This document shows positions 1-8,312 of a stretch of DNA of 38,629 nucleotides, piece after piece; the stretch's first letter is position 1; the number at the start of each line of letters is the position of its first letter. The stretch is taken from the NCBI GenBank assembly GCA_002411015.1, contig DHPY01000124.1:11773-50401 (forward strand), in the 5' to 3' direction. The position numbers were made by a program, and so were the translations under genes. Origin of the DNA: Armatimonadetes bacterium UBA5352 (GTDB lineage Bacteria > Armatimonadota > Zipacnadia > Zipacnadales > UBA5352). A model generated the notes under the pieces. That model was not told where the DNA came from and ran no database searches. It saw only the letters and a program-made list of their open reading frames with translations.

Positions 1-1785
1 GAGGCCGAGGTAGAGGCCGAGGAGACGGAGGAGGAGCCGGCCGAGGTCGAGGAGACGACCGAGGAGGCGGAAGAGGCGGAGGAGCCTGAAGCGCCGGCGC
101 GCTGGGCCCCGGCATGGGCGGCGCCTGAGAGCCTGCGGAGCCTCGAGGAGCAGCTCGCGGAGCTTGAGCAGGAGCTCGAGGAGGAGGCGCCTACCTTCAT
201 CCCGCTGCCCGAGGCGGCGCGCCGTCCTAAAGGCGAGCGGCCGGCGAACGCGATCGACGTGCCGCCGGTCGTCTCCGTGCTGGGCCACGTAGACCACGGC
301 AAGACGACACTGCTGGACGCGCTGCGCGAGACGAATATCGTCAGCGGCGAGCATGGTGGCATTACGCAGCATATCGGCGCGTCGGAGATCGAACTGGGCG
401 ACCAGAAGATCGTCTTCGTGGACACTCCCGGCCACGCGGCCTTCACGCAGATGCGCGCGCGCGGCGGGCAGGTTGCCGACATCGTCATCCTCGTCGTCGC
501 GGCCGATGACGGGGTCATGCCGCAGACGATCGAGGCGATCGGTCACGCGCGTGCCGCGGAGGTTCCGATCATCGTCGCGATCAACAAGGTTGACAAGCAC
601 GGTGCCGACCCGATGCGCGTCAAGCAGGCGCTGCTCGAGTATGAGCTGGTCGCTGAGGACTTCGGCGGCGACACGATCATGGTGCCGGTCTCCGCGCTGA
701 AGAAGGAGGGTCTCGACGACCTGCTGGAGATGATCCTGCTGGTCGCGGAGGTGCAGGAGCTGTGGGCGGACCCGGATGCGGCCTTCACCGGCGTCGTGGT
801 CGAGGCCGGGATGGACGAGAGCCGCGGCCCGATCGCAACCGTCCTCGTGCGCAACGGCGAGGTGAAGGTAGGCGACGTGGTCCTCTGCGGCACCGCCTGG
901 GGGCGCATCCGCAGGCTCAACAACTGGCGCGGCAAGTCCGTCAAGAGCATGGGGGCGGGCTACCCGGTTGAGGTCATCGGCCTCTCCTCGGTCCCGGAGT
1001 CCGGCCAGGTCATGACGACGGTGGAGGGTGTGAAGGAGGCTCGTGCCATCGCCGAGGCTCGCGCGGACACGTCGCGCACCGAGCAGCTTGAGGGCAGCGC
1101 GCGCGCCTCGCTCAAGGACCTCTACCGCGAGCTTGGTGAGCTGACGGTCAAGGACCTGAACCTGAGCCTGAAGGCCGACGTGTGGGGCTCGGTGCAGGCG
1201 CTTGAGGATTCCCTGATGGAGCTCAATGACGAGCTTGACGAGGTGCAGATCAACGTCATCAGCAAGGGCGTGGGCGAGGTCAACGAGTCTGATGTCATGC
1301 TCGCGGTGGCCTCGGATGCGATCATCATCGGCTTCCACGTCGGTGTGAGCGACGCGGCCGAGCGGATGTCCGAGACCGAGCACGTGGAGATCCGCACCTA
1401 CGAGATCATCTACGAGGCGCTCGAGGACATCCAGGCGGCGATGGTGGGTATGCTCGAGCCGATCTTCGAGGAGCGCGTGATCGGCCACGCCCGCGTGCTG
1501 CGGATCTTCCGCATCTCGCGCATCGGCGTCATTGCCGGCTCGGTGATCACCGATGGCTATGCGCAGCGGAACGCGAGGATGACGGTGAAGCGGCGCGGGG
1601 AGACGGTCTACGAGGGCACACTGCAGTCGCTCAAGCACTTCGAGAACGAGGCGCGGCGGGTCGAGGCGCCGAACGAGTGCGGTATCTCGACGAACGACTT
1701 CCGCGGCTGGGAAGAGGGCGACGAGATCGAATTCCGCGCCGACGTGGAGATTCCGCGCAAGACAATCTTCAAGAGCGCGCGCTGA
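1..1785 (+). CDS. infB: Translation initiation factor IF-2, 5' end outside window
   Basis: This GTPase delivers initiator fMet-tRNA to the 30S subunit and promotes subunit joining. The reading frame is open from base 1, so the N-terminus is missing; the GTG at 259 is internal. An acidic Glu/Ala/Pro-rich linker (about 1-240) precedes the G domain: P-loop GHVDHGKT (283-306), DTPGH (from 421), NKVD (583-594). The EF-Tu-like domain II, IF2-specific domain and C-terminal fMet-tRNA-binding domain follow to the stop. The region from the P-loop onward has normal length and closely resembles IF-2 of other bacteria. The visible acidic linker is longer than the short spacer usually found between the IF2_N subdomain and the G domain, and no IF2_N motif is visible. 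It heads an operon with ylxP and rbfA. Confidence 0.97.
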   Translation, partial: EAEVEAEETEEEPAEVEETTEEAEEAEEPEAPARWAPAWAAPESLRSLEEQLAELEQELEEEAPTFIPLPEAARRPKGERPANAIDVPPVVSVLGHVDHGKTTLLDALRETNIVSGEHGGITQHIGASEIELGDQKIVFVDTPGHAAFTQMRARGGQVADIVILVVAADDGVMPQTIEAIGHARAAEVPIIVAINKVDKHGADPMRVKQALLEYELVAEDFGGDTIMVPVSALKKEGLDDLLEMILLVAEVQELWADPDAAFTGVVVEAGMDESRGPIATVLVRNGEVKVGDVVLCGTAWGRIRRLNNWRGKSVKSMGAGYPVEVIGLSSVPESGQVMTTVEGVKEARAIAEARADTSRTEQLEGSARASLKDLYRELGELTVKDLNLSLKADVWGSVQALEDSLMELNDELDEVQINVISKGVGEVNESDVMLAVASDAIIIGFHVGVSDAAERMSETEHVEIRTYEIIYEALEDIQAAMVGMLEPIFEERVIGHARVLRIFRISRIGVIAGSVITDGYAQRNARMTVKRRGETVYEGTLQSLKHFENEARRVEAPNECGISTNDFRGWEEGDEIEFRADVEIPRKTIFKSAR

Positions 1786-1826
1786 CGAGGTTGGCGCGAG
1801 CAGGTAGCTCGCCGGGAGGGACCACC

Positions 1827-2111
1827 GTGCGTGTGGTGGTCGGCCTGCTGAGTGTGGATCTGTTCATCTCCGACGCCGCCGGCCTCAAGGACAGGCGCCG
1901 GGTGGTCAAGAGCCTGCTGGATCGCCTGACCGACCGGCACAATGTTGCGGCGGCCGATCTCGGGCCGGACCGCGCCACCCAGGCGACCCTCGCCGTGACC
2001 ACCGTGGCCAATGACGAGGCACATGTTCACCGCGTCCTCAACGGCGCCCTCAACATGATCCGAAGTGAGCCCCGGGCGGTCTGCGAGCGGGCGGAGATCG
2101 AGATCCTGTAG
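1827..2111 (+). CDS. ylxP: YlxP-like DUF503 family protein
   Basis: A 94-residue protein of the DUF503 (YlxP) family, commonly encoded between infB and rbfA; a role in ribosome maturation or RNA binding has been suggested from context, but the molecular function is not settled. The start is GTG at 1827, supported by a strong Shine-Dalgarno sequence (GGGAGGG, six bases upstream). Family features visible are the N-terminal strand MRVVVGLLSVDLFI, the helix with LKDRRRVVKSLLDRL, the segment around NVAAADLG, and the C-terminal strand ending in EIEIL. The gene lies 41 bases after infB and is probably cotranscribed. Length matches the family. Confidence 0.9.
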   Translation: MRVVVGLLSVDLFISDAAGLKDRRRVVKSLLDRLTDRHNVAAADLGPDRATQATLAVTTVANDEAHVHRVLNGALNMIRSEPRAVCERAEIEIL

Positions 2112-2128
2112 CGCGCGGGGCGCGCGCT
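2110..2128 (+). terminator. GC-rich stem-loop between ylxP and rbfA
   Basis: AGCGCGC (2110-2116) pairs with GCGCGCT (2122-2128) around a five-base loop, followed by only two further T. It overlaps the ylxP stop codon. It could act as a weak terminator, an attenuator or an mRNA-stabilising hairpin inside the operon. The short T tract argues against full termination. Confidence 0.35.
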
Positions 2129-2170
2129 TTGGTGGCGATGAGCGGCGGGAAGAAGCGGAGGACTTGGGCC

Positions 2171-2596
2171 ATGGCAACACATCGTATGGAGAGCGTCGCC
2201 CGGGAGTTGCAGGAGGAGATCTCCCGCATCATTCAGCGCGACATTGACGATCCCCTGATCGGCTTCGTGACGATCACCGACGTGGAGATCACCCCCGACC
2301 TCAAGCACGCCCGCGCCTACTTCAGTGTGCTGGGCGATGAGGAGCAGAAGCGCGAGTCATCCAAGGGCGTCCGCCGCGCGGCGAAGTACATCCGCGGGCT
2401 GATCGCCGAGCGGATGGATCTGCGCTACACCCCGACGCTCACCTTCATGCTCGACGAGACCGCTGAGAAGGCGCAGCGGATCGAGCAGCTTCTCCGCCAG
2501 GGCGCGGAGGAGCTGCAGATCAGCGACGAGGAGCTGGAGGCAGGCTACGAGGGCGCGACCGGCGATGCCGAGGAGTCGCAGAGCGATGCGAGCTGA
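2171..2596 (+). CDS. rbfA: 30S ribosome-binding factor A
   Basis: RbfA is a KH-fold assembly factor that binds the 30S subunit and assists 16S rRNA 5'-end maturation, also important in the cold. The 141-residue protein begins MATHRMESVAREL and carries the conserved segments DPLIGFVTITDVEITPDL, ARAYFSVLG and LRYTPTLTFMLDET. An acidic tail (about residues 115-141) extends beyond the KH core. In-frame upstream starts exist (TTG 2129, ATG 2138), but ATG 2171 has GGAGG at 2157-2161 with nine-base spacing and gives the family-typical N-terminus. The gene overlaps nrnA by 11 bases, indicating translational coupling. Confidence 0.95.
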   Translation: MATHRMESVARELQEEISRIIQRDIDDPLIGFVTITDVEITPDLKHARAYFSVLGDEEQKRESSKGVRRAAKYIRGLIAERMDLRYTPTLTFMLDETAEKAQRIEQLLRQGAEELQISDEELEAGYEGATGDAEESQSDAS

Positions 2597-3563
2597 GAAC
2601 GCGGCACGCATTGCGGAGGCTATTCACGCGGCGGACAGCATCTTTATTGCGGCGCATGAGAACCCCGACGGTGACGCCGTAGGCAGCCTGCTGGCGCTGC
2701 GGTCGGTACTGCTTGGCCTCGGCAAACGTGTTCATGCCGCGACCCCGACGCCGCCCCCCGCGCGTTTCCACTACCTCGAAGGCCTCGAAGCGATCTCCAC
2801 CGACCCGCCCGCCGAGCGGCCGCAACTTGGCATCGCGCTGGACTGCGATGGCTCCGATCGCCTCGGCGCGCTTGAGGAGGCGCTGCTGGCGGCCGAGGTG
2901 GTGGTGGACGTGGACCACCACGGCGGCCCGGAGCGCTTCGGCGGGATCCAGCTCGTTGACCCGACCGCGACATCCACGACGATGCTCGTGATGGAGATCG
3001 CCCGGGCGCTGGGCATTGAGCGGCCCTCGCAGGCGCAGGCGAGCGCCCTCTATACGGGCCTGATCGCGGACAGCGGCTGCTTCCGCTTCACGAACACCAC
3101 TCCTGAGGCGCTGCGTCTGGGCGCGGAGCTTGTTGCCGCGGGGGCCGACCCGTCCGAACTGGCCCGGCGCGTCTTCACGATCCGCTCGATCGAGGCCGTG
3201 CTGCTTGAGGGTCGCGCGCTCTCATCGCTGGAGATGCTTGACTGCGGAGTGGCTGTCGCGGCGCTGTCGCTTGATGATTTCGCGCAGACGGGCGCGTCGC
3301 AGGAGCTGACTGAGGGCATCATAGATAGCTTCCGCGACGCGATCGGTGTGCACGCGGCGGCGCTCCTGAAAGAGAGCGAGCCGGACACGTGGCAGGTCAG
3401 CATGCGCGGGAATGATGTGGACGTGGCGAGCGTTGCGCGCAAGTTCGGTGGCGGCGGCCACATGTTCGCGGCGGGCTGCACGATCGAGGGCCCGCGTGAG
3501 GCGGTGCAGGAGCGGCTCGTTGCTGCGCTGAGGACGGCCGTGCGGGAGGCCGCGAGTGGCTGA
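2586..3563 (+). CDS. nrnA: DHH/DHHA1 phosphoesterase, NrnA-like oligoribonuclease/pAp phosphatase
   Basis: NrnA-type enzymes degrade short RNA oligonucleotides and dephosphorylate pAp using Mn2+. The 325-residue protein has the N-terminal metal motif HENPDGDA (His24, Asp28, Asp30), the DHH signature (Asp110-His111-His112), the TGLIADSGCF segment and the C-terminal DHHA1 motif GGGGH (residues 288-292). ATG 2586 is preceded by GAGGAG about ten bases upstream. It overlaps rbfA at its 5' end and truB by eight bases at its 3' end. This order (rbfA-nrnA-truB) is common in Firmicutes and relatives. Substrate preference (nanoRNA versus pAp or cyclic dinucleotide products) cannot be read from sequence. 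Confidence 0.93.
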   Translation: MRAENAARIAEAIHAADSIFIAAHENPDGDAVGSLLALRSVLLGLGKRVHAATPTPPPARFHYLEGLEAISTDPPAERPQLGIALDCDGSDRLGALEEALLAAEVVVDVDHHGGPERFGGIQLVDPTATSTTMLVMEIARALGIERPSQAQASALYTGLIADSGCFRFTNTTPEALRLGAELVAAGADPSELARRVFTIRSIEAVLLEGRALSSLEMLDCGVAVAALSLDDFAQTGASQELTEGIIDSFRDAIGVHAAALLKESEPDTWQVSMRGNDVDVASVARKFGGGGHMFAAGCTIEGPREAVQERLVAALRTAVREAASG

Positions 3564-4467
3564 CGGCATCCTGAACATGCTCAAGCCGCCCGGCATGACC
3601 TCGCACGACGTGGTGGACAGTGTGCGGAAGATCACGCGCATGCGCAAGGTCGGGCACACGGGCACCCTCGACCCGGCAGCGGCCGGCGTGATGGTGCTGA
3701 TGCTCGGCAGCGCCACGCGGATGAGCGAGTTCCTGATGGGCTGCGACAAGACCTACCGCGCGGAGATCACCTTCGGCCTCACGACGGACACCCTCGATGG
3801 CGAGGGCACGATCATCGCGGAGGCCGATGCGAGCGAGCTTTCCGTGGCGCGCGTGGAGGCTGCGCTGGCGGAGCTGACCGGCGAGATCGAGATGGTGCCG
3901 CCGATGCACTCAGCGGTCTGGCACGAAGGCCGGCGGCTGTATGAGATTGCGCGCGAGGGCGAGACGGTTGAGGTCGAGCGCCGCCGCGTGACCGTGCATA
4001 GCTTCAGGCTGCTGGAGTTCACCGCCGGCGAGCAGGCGCGGGCGCTGGCGGAGGTGGAGTGCTCCAGCGGCACCTACGTCCGCAGCCTCGCGGCGATGCT
4101 GGGCGAGGCGCTGGACTGCCCGGCCTACCTGTCGTTCCTCGTCCGGACGCGAGTAGGCGCGCAGCGTGTCGAGGACTCGGTCACGGGGCGCGAGCTGATC
4201 CAGGCGGTGCGCGATGAGCGCGTGCAAGAGCTGCTGCGCGCGCCGCAGGATGTGCTGGCCGACTGGCCACGGATCGAGGCCGACCGCGAGAGCGCGGTCT
4301 CCCTCTGCCGCGGGATGCAGATTGAGGCGCCTGAGGCGCTGCCGGTGGGGCGGCGGGTGCTGGTGCTCAGCGAGGGGCGGCTGCTGTGCGTGGCGGAGGT
4401 TGTCGGCGACGATGGCGCCGGGCTGATCCAGCCCCGGCGGGTGCTGCTTTCGGAGGACGATCTGTGA
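3556..4467 (+). CDS. truB: tRNA pseudouridine(55) synthase
   Basis: TruB converts U55 of the tRNA T-loop to pseudouridine. The 303-residue protein starts at GTG 3556 (GGGAGG at 3544-3549, six-base spacing) with ADGILNMLKPPGMTSHD. It has the catalytic motif GHTGTLDPAAAGV with the nucleophile Asp39, then the conserved YRAEITFGLTTDTLD segment and the RNA-contact region CSSGTYVRSLA. The C-terminal 60 or so residues form a small PUA-like extension. Overlaps with nrnA upstream and one-base spacing to ribF downstream place it firmly in the operon. Confidence 0.96.
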   Translation: MADGILNMLKPPGMTSHDVVDSVRKITRMRKVGHTGTLDPAAAGVMVLMLGSATRMSEFLMGCDKTYRAEITFGLTTDTLDGEGTIIAEADASELSVARVEAALAELTGEIEMVPPMHSAVWHEGRRLYEIAREGETVEVERRRVTVHSFRLLEFTAGEQARALAEVECSSGTYVRSLAAMLGEALDCPAYLSFLVRTRVGAQRVEDSVTGRELIQAVRDERVQELLRAPQDVLADWPRIEADRESAVSLCRGMQIEAPEALPVGRRVLVLSEGRLLCVAEVVGDDGAGLIQPRRVLLSEDDL

Positions 4468-4468
4468 G

Positions 4469-5497
4469 ATGAGGCAGTTGCAGTGGAGCCCGGAGCTGGA
4501 GCTTCCGAAGGTCCCGCGCGTGGTTGCGCTGGGAGCCTTCGATGGCGTTCACCTCGGGCACGCGCAGACGATCCAGGCAATGCGCAGCCTCGCGCATCAG
4601 GACCGCGTGGAGGCAGCGATCCTCACCTTCGACCCGAGCCCGCGCGAGTTCCAGAACGGTGTCCGCCAGCCCGGGCGGCGTCTGACGACGCGCGATGAGC
4701 AGTTCTTCTATCTCCGCCGCCTCGGCGTGGACCTCGTGATCGTCTTCGAGTTCCCGGGCGAAATCCACACGGTCGAGCCGGAGGACTTCATCCGCGACGT
4801 GCTGGTCGGGCAGGTCAACGCGATCGAGGTGACGGCCAGCGAGACCCACCGCTTCGGACACAAGGGCCGCGGCGACGTGGAGATGCTGCGTCGCTTCGGG
4901 AGCGAGCTTGGCTTCGGGGTGGAGATCCTCAGGCCGCTGCTGCTCGGCGGCGAGCGGGTGAGCAGCACGCGCATCCGGAACCTCCTCGACGCGGGCGAGG
5001 TCACGGAGGCGGGTGCGCTGCTGGGCAGGCCCTATGCGATCTACGCGCCCGTGGTCTCAGGGCGCGGCGTCGGCAGCGAGCTTGGCTTCCCGACCGCGAA
5101 CCTCAGCATCGCGCCGGAGAAGATTCTGCCGCACGATGGCGTCTACGCGGGGCTTGCCGGGGCGGTGCGCGAGGGCGACTTCTCCGCGATCGAGCAGCCG
5201 AGAGCGGCGGCGATCAACGTGGGCGTGGCGCCGACCGTGCGTGAGGGTGAGCGGATCGTCGAGGTGCACCTCGTCGGCGAGCAGTGCGACCTGAGGGGCG
5301 CCGCGCTCAAGGTAGAGTTCCTGCGCTGGCTACGCGAGGAGCAGCGCTTCGACAGCCTCTACGCGCTTCGGCAGCAGATCCGCGCGGACGTGGAGCAGGT
5401 GCGCGAGACGGCGGAGGAGCCGCCCGCGGAGGCATTCAGCGAGTTCGACCGCGTCTGCGCGACCGACTACGTTGTGCGGCGACCCGGATGGGAGTAA
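4469..5497 (+). CDS. ribF: Bifunctional riboflavin kinase/FAD synthetase
   Basis: RibF phosphorylates riboflavin to FMN and adenylylates FMN to FAD. The N-terminal nucleotidyltransferase module has GAFDGVHLGH (residues 22-31) and SSTRIR (165-170). The C-terminal flavokinase module has the GFPTAN motif (206-211) and HDGVYAG. At 342 residues it is slightly longer than the usual roughly 310, with an Ala/Glu-rich C-terminal tail. The start ATG lies one base after the truB stop. It appears to be the last gene of the infB operon: a candidate promoter for the next gene begins eight bases after its stop, although no strong terminator is visible. Confidence 0.96.
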   Translation: MRQLQWSPELELPKVPRVVALGAFDGVHLGHAQTIQAMRSLAHQDRVEAAILTFDPSPREFQNGVRQPGRRLTTRDEQFFYLRRLGVDLVIVFEFPGEIHTVEPEDFIRDVLVGQVNAIEVTASETHRFGHKGRGDVEMLRRFGSELGFGVEILRPLLLGGERVSSTRIRNLLDAGEVTEAGALLGRPYAIYAPVVSGRGVGSELGFPTANLSIAPEKILPHDGVYAGLAGAVREGDFSAIEQPRAAAINVGVAPTVREGERIVEVHLVGEQCDLRGAALKVEFLRWLREEQRFDSLYALRQQIRADVEQVRETAEEPPAEAFSEFDRVCATDYVVRRPGWE

Positions 5498-5504
5498 GCG
5501 GCGG

Positions 5505-5533
5505 TTGCCGCGAACGCCATTTCGCGCTATCAT
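5505..5533 (+). promoter_or_regulatory. Sigma70-like promoter producing a near-leaderless transcript
   Basis: TTGCCG (5505-5510) and TATCAT (5528-5533) are separated by 17 bases. The expected transcription start (about 5539-5541) is only four to six bases before ATG 5545, and no Shine-Dalgarno sequence precedes that ATG. Read by eye only. Confidence 0.5.
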
Positions 5534-5544
5534 TGCACGCTGAT

Positions 5545-8226
5545 ATGCGTGAGATCACCCATCGCCAACTGCTCGTCCTCTTCGCAGTCGCGGTCGCCCT
5601 GCTCTGTGTGGGATCGGCCGCGGCTCAGGACTCCGCCGACGTGCTCGGCGGGCGACTGCCCGACCTCGACCCCAACGCCACTGGCCTGCCCGACAGCAGC
5701 CTTGTGGACTTCAGCAACCTCCTCGACGGCCCCTGCGGCAAGCGTGGGCGGCTCTTCACCGGGCGCGACGGGAACTTCTACTTCGAGGACGGCACGCGCG
5801 GGCGGTTCTGGGGCATCAACGTCGCGAAGGACTCGGTCTTCCAGCCCACCGAGCGCATAGACGAGGCGGTCAACGCCATCGCGCGCGCGGGCTTCAACCT
5901 CGTCCGGCTGCATCACATTGATGACGTGAACGGTCTTCTGCCCACGAACCGCGTTGGCAGCGAGGAGATCATTGATCCGCAGAAGCGCGCGGCGGTGGAT
6001 CACTGGATCGCGGCCTGCGGGAAGCGCGGGATCTACGTCTACCTCGACCTGCTCGACTTCCGCACCTTCTACGAACGCGAGGGCGTGCCATCGGGAGAGC
6101 AACTCGACCGTGGCGCGAAGCCTTACGCGCTCTTCAACGAGCGCCTGATCGAGCTGCAGATGCAGTACGCGAAGGCGTTCCTGATCGACCGCGTGAACCC
6201 GGAGACCGGGCTGTCATACGCGAACGATCCGACCGTGTGCATGATCGAGCTGTGCGATGAGAACGGGCTCTTCGCGGCGCAGCGGCGGCGGACGAAGCTG
6301 CTCTCGCCCTACCTTGAGGAGTTGCAGCGGCGGTGGAACTTCTGGCTGCGCGCGAAGTATGAGGACACGGAGGGCCTGCGGAGCGCGTGGACGGACTGGC
6401 AGGGCGCGTGCTTCCTGGAGAGCGACGAGTCGCTCGAGCAGGGCACGGTGACGCTGCACGGGCCGTCTGAGGCGGGGACACTGGCGGCCGTGGGAGGGAT
6501 GGCGGGCACGGCGGGCCGCCTCAACGACCTCTCGCTCTTCATGGCCTCGGTGCACGAGGAGTACTTCGCGGAGATGGTCGGCTTCCTCCGCGACCGCGGT
6601 GTGCAGCAGCCGATCAGCGCCGTGACCGACTTCGAGTCGATCCCCGACCTGCGCTCAATCCACGAGTCGCTCGACTTCATGGGCGCGAACTTCTACTACG
6701 ATCACCCGCGGCTGAAGGACGGGCAGTGGACGCTGCCGATGTACTTCGCCAACCACTCCCCCATCGGCGACCCGACGGAGAGCTTCGCGCCGAAACTCGC
6801 GCGCGCGGCGTTCGTGGGCAAGCCGATCGTGATGCGCGAGTGGGGCGTCTGCTGGCCGAACAAGTTCCGCGCCGCGGGGATGGTCGAGTCGATCGCCTAC
6901 GCCTGCCTGCAGGACGTGGACGCGATGATCATGTTCACCTATGACATCCGCCCCGAGGCGCGCAGGCTGGACTTCTTCGATGTGAGCCGCGACCCGACCC
7001 GCTGGGGGCTGGCGGCGCTGGGCGCGCAGGCGTTCCTGAGGCGCGAGGTATCCGAAGCCACGCGAACGATCGAGGTCGGCTACTCCCTCGTGGACAGCCA
7101 TTTCACCGACGGCGAGAAGACGCTGGCGCAACTGCACCGCGCGGCGCATGTGACCGGGATGCAGGGCCGCTACTTCGGCGAGGCCTTCGACGGGCAGGCG
7201 GACCTGATGGTCGCCTCCGGCCTCTCCAGCGGCGCCATCTACCCCGGCGAGCGCACGGTCATCAGCGCCGAGCAGCGCTCCGAGGACCTGCTGAACCGCC
7301 GGCATGGGGTGACGCTGGCGGAGAAGAGCGGCTACCAGGTCGGCACCACCGCCGCGGGCAGAGTTGCCTTCGAGTTCGGCGGCACACTGTACGACGCTGG
7401 CGAGACGGTCACCCTGGCGACGCACCCGGGCTTCTCGCTGCGTGAGGTGAGCGCGAGCGCCGACTACCGGCCGATCGGCCGCGGCACGGACTGGACCCGA
7501 GCATTCGGGCTGCGCGACATGCGCCGGAACAACTGGGTCTACCACGCGCTTCAGCCGGAGGACAAGCTCCGCGCGACGCTGGACGCGTTCGGGCAGATCT
7601 ACGATGAGCGCATCAGCCACGAGTTCGTGAAGAGCGGCCGCTTCATCTCAGACACGCGCCAGATCGTGCGGGACGAGCCGAACGAGCTGCTGGTCGTGAA
7701 CAGCTCGACCTTCCAGGCGATTGCCGGAGCGCTCGGGGCGGCGAACCTGGCGACGGGGCGCATGAACGTGCGGACGGACAGCCCGATCGGGGCGATCTGC
7801 TGGCTGAGCCTCGACGGGCGCGGGCCGGACGAGTCCCGCCGGTGGGTGCTGAAGATGACGACGCTCGCGACGAACACCGGGGAGGAGAAGGCGCTGCATG
7901 TCGGCGAACGTGAGCGCGCGATCTTTGCGCTGAACGCGGCGGGCTCCGCGCCGGTGCTCACCTCCGGCGAACCCTCCGCCACGGGCACCAGCGTCTCGTT
8001 CAACGGCAATCCGCCGATCCGCGTGGGGATGACCAACGGGACCTGGGAGATCGTGCGCGACGGGCAGCGCTATCATATCTACTGTGATACGCCGGGGGCG
8101 GTCTTCACTATCGCCGACCTCGGCGCCAGCGCGACGGTCTTCGCCGTCGATGGCTCGGAGACACGCGTTGAGTGCAACGGGAGCCTGACGTGGCCGGCGG
8201 GAGCGCGGATGGTAACGGTGCGTTGA
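5545..8226 (+). CDS. Secreted GH5-like (clan GH-A) glycoside hydrolase
   Basis: An 893-residue exported protein with signal peptide (MREITHRQLLVLFAVAVALL, likely cleavage after GSAAA). A TIM-barrel region (about residues 60-480) begins with FTGRDGNFYFEDGTRGRFWG, typical of GH5-like proteins in environmental bacteria, followed by FNLVRLHHID. The putative acid/base is Glu239 in IELCDENG; the putative nucleophile is Glu432 in VMREWGV. Clan GH-A enzymes usually have Asn immediately before the acid/base, whereas here it is Asp. The remaining roughly 400 residues appear to be beta-rich accessory domains without a recognised motif. The start is chosen for the signal peptide; the frame is open further upstream through the ribF region but that part is a shadow of ribF. 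Substrate is unknown. Confidence 0.8.
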   Translation: MREITHRQLLVLFAVAVALLCVGSAAAQDSADVLGGRLPDLDPNATGLPDSSLVDFSNLLDGPCGKRGRLFTGRDGNFYFEDGTRGRFWGINVAKDSVFQPTERIDEAVNAIARAGFNLVRLHHIDDVNGLLPTNRVGSEEIIDPQKRAAVDHWIAACGKRGIYVYLDLLDFRTFYEREGVPSGEQLDRGAKPYALFNERLIELQMQYAKAFLIDRVNPETGLSYANDPTVCMIELCDENGLFAAQRRRTKLLSPYLEELQRRWNFWLRAKYEDTEGLRSAWTDWQGACFLESDESLEQGTVTLHGPSEAGTLAAVGGMAGTAGRLNDLSLFMASVHEEYFAEMVGFLRDRGVQQPISAVTDFESIPDLRSIHESLDFMGANFYYDHPRLKDGQWTLPMYFANHSPIGDPTESFAPKLARAAFVGKPIVMREWGVCWPNKFRAAGMVESIAYACLQDVDAMIMFTYDIRPEARRLDFFDVSRDPTRWGLAALGAQAFLRREVSEATRTIEVGYSLVDSHFTDGEKTLAQLHRAAHVTGMQGRYFGEAFDGQADLMVASGLSSGAIYPGERTVISAEQRSEDLLNRRHGVTLAEKSGYQVGTTAAGRVAFEFGGTLYDAGETVTLATHPGFSLREVSASADYRPIGRGTDWTRAFGLRDMRRNNWVYHALQPEDKLRATLDAFGQIYDERISHEFVKSGRFISDTRQIVRDEPNELLVVNSSTFQAIAGALGAANLATGRMNVRTDSPIGAICWLSLDGRGPDESRRWVLKMTTLATNTGEEKALHVGERERAIFALNAAGSAPVLTSGEPSATGTSVSFNGNPPIRVGMTNGTWEIVRDGQRYHIYCDTPGAVFTIADLGASATVFAVDGSETRVECNGSLTWPAGARMVTVR

Positions 8227-8227
8227 C

Positions 8228-8280
8228 CTCACCCCCCGGCCCCCTCTCCGTTCCGGTCTGTTCCGGCGAGGGGGAGGAAC
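8228..8280 (+). repeat. C-rich palindromic intergenic element
   Basis: CCCCCTC (8240-8246) is the exact complement of GAGGGGG (8268-8274). CCG/CGG pairs extend the stem inward, and TTCCGG occurs twice in the loop region (8251-8256, 8261-8266). It lies directly between the glycosidase stop and the purB ribosome-binding site. It resembles the short C-rich palindromes dispersed in some environmental genomes and may also act as a transcription-attenuating hairpin. Only one copy is in the window, so dispersal is not shown. Confidence 0.4.
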
Positions 8281-8312
8281 AGCAACGTGCAGGACGCACG
8301 GGAGGCATTACG

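Noticed and set aside
259..261. GTG 259 as the start of infB
   Set aside because: The frame is open to base 1 and the preceding residues are a normal acidic IF-2 linker; the true start lies outside the window.
5284..5544. N-terminal extension of the GH5-like gene
   Set aside because: This part is an alternative frame of ribF, and a clear signal peptide begins at ATG 5545.
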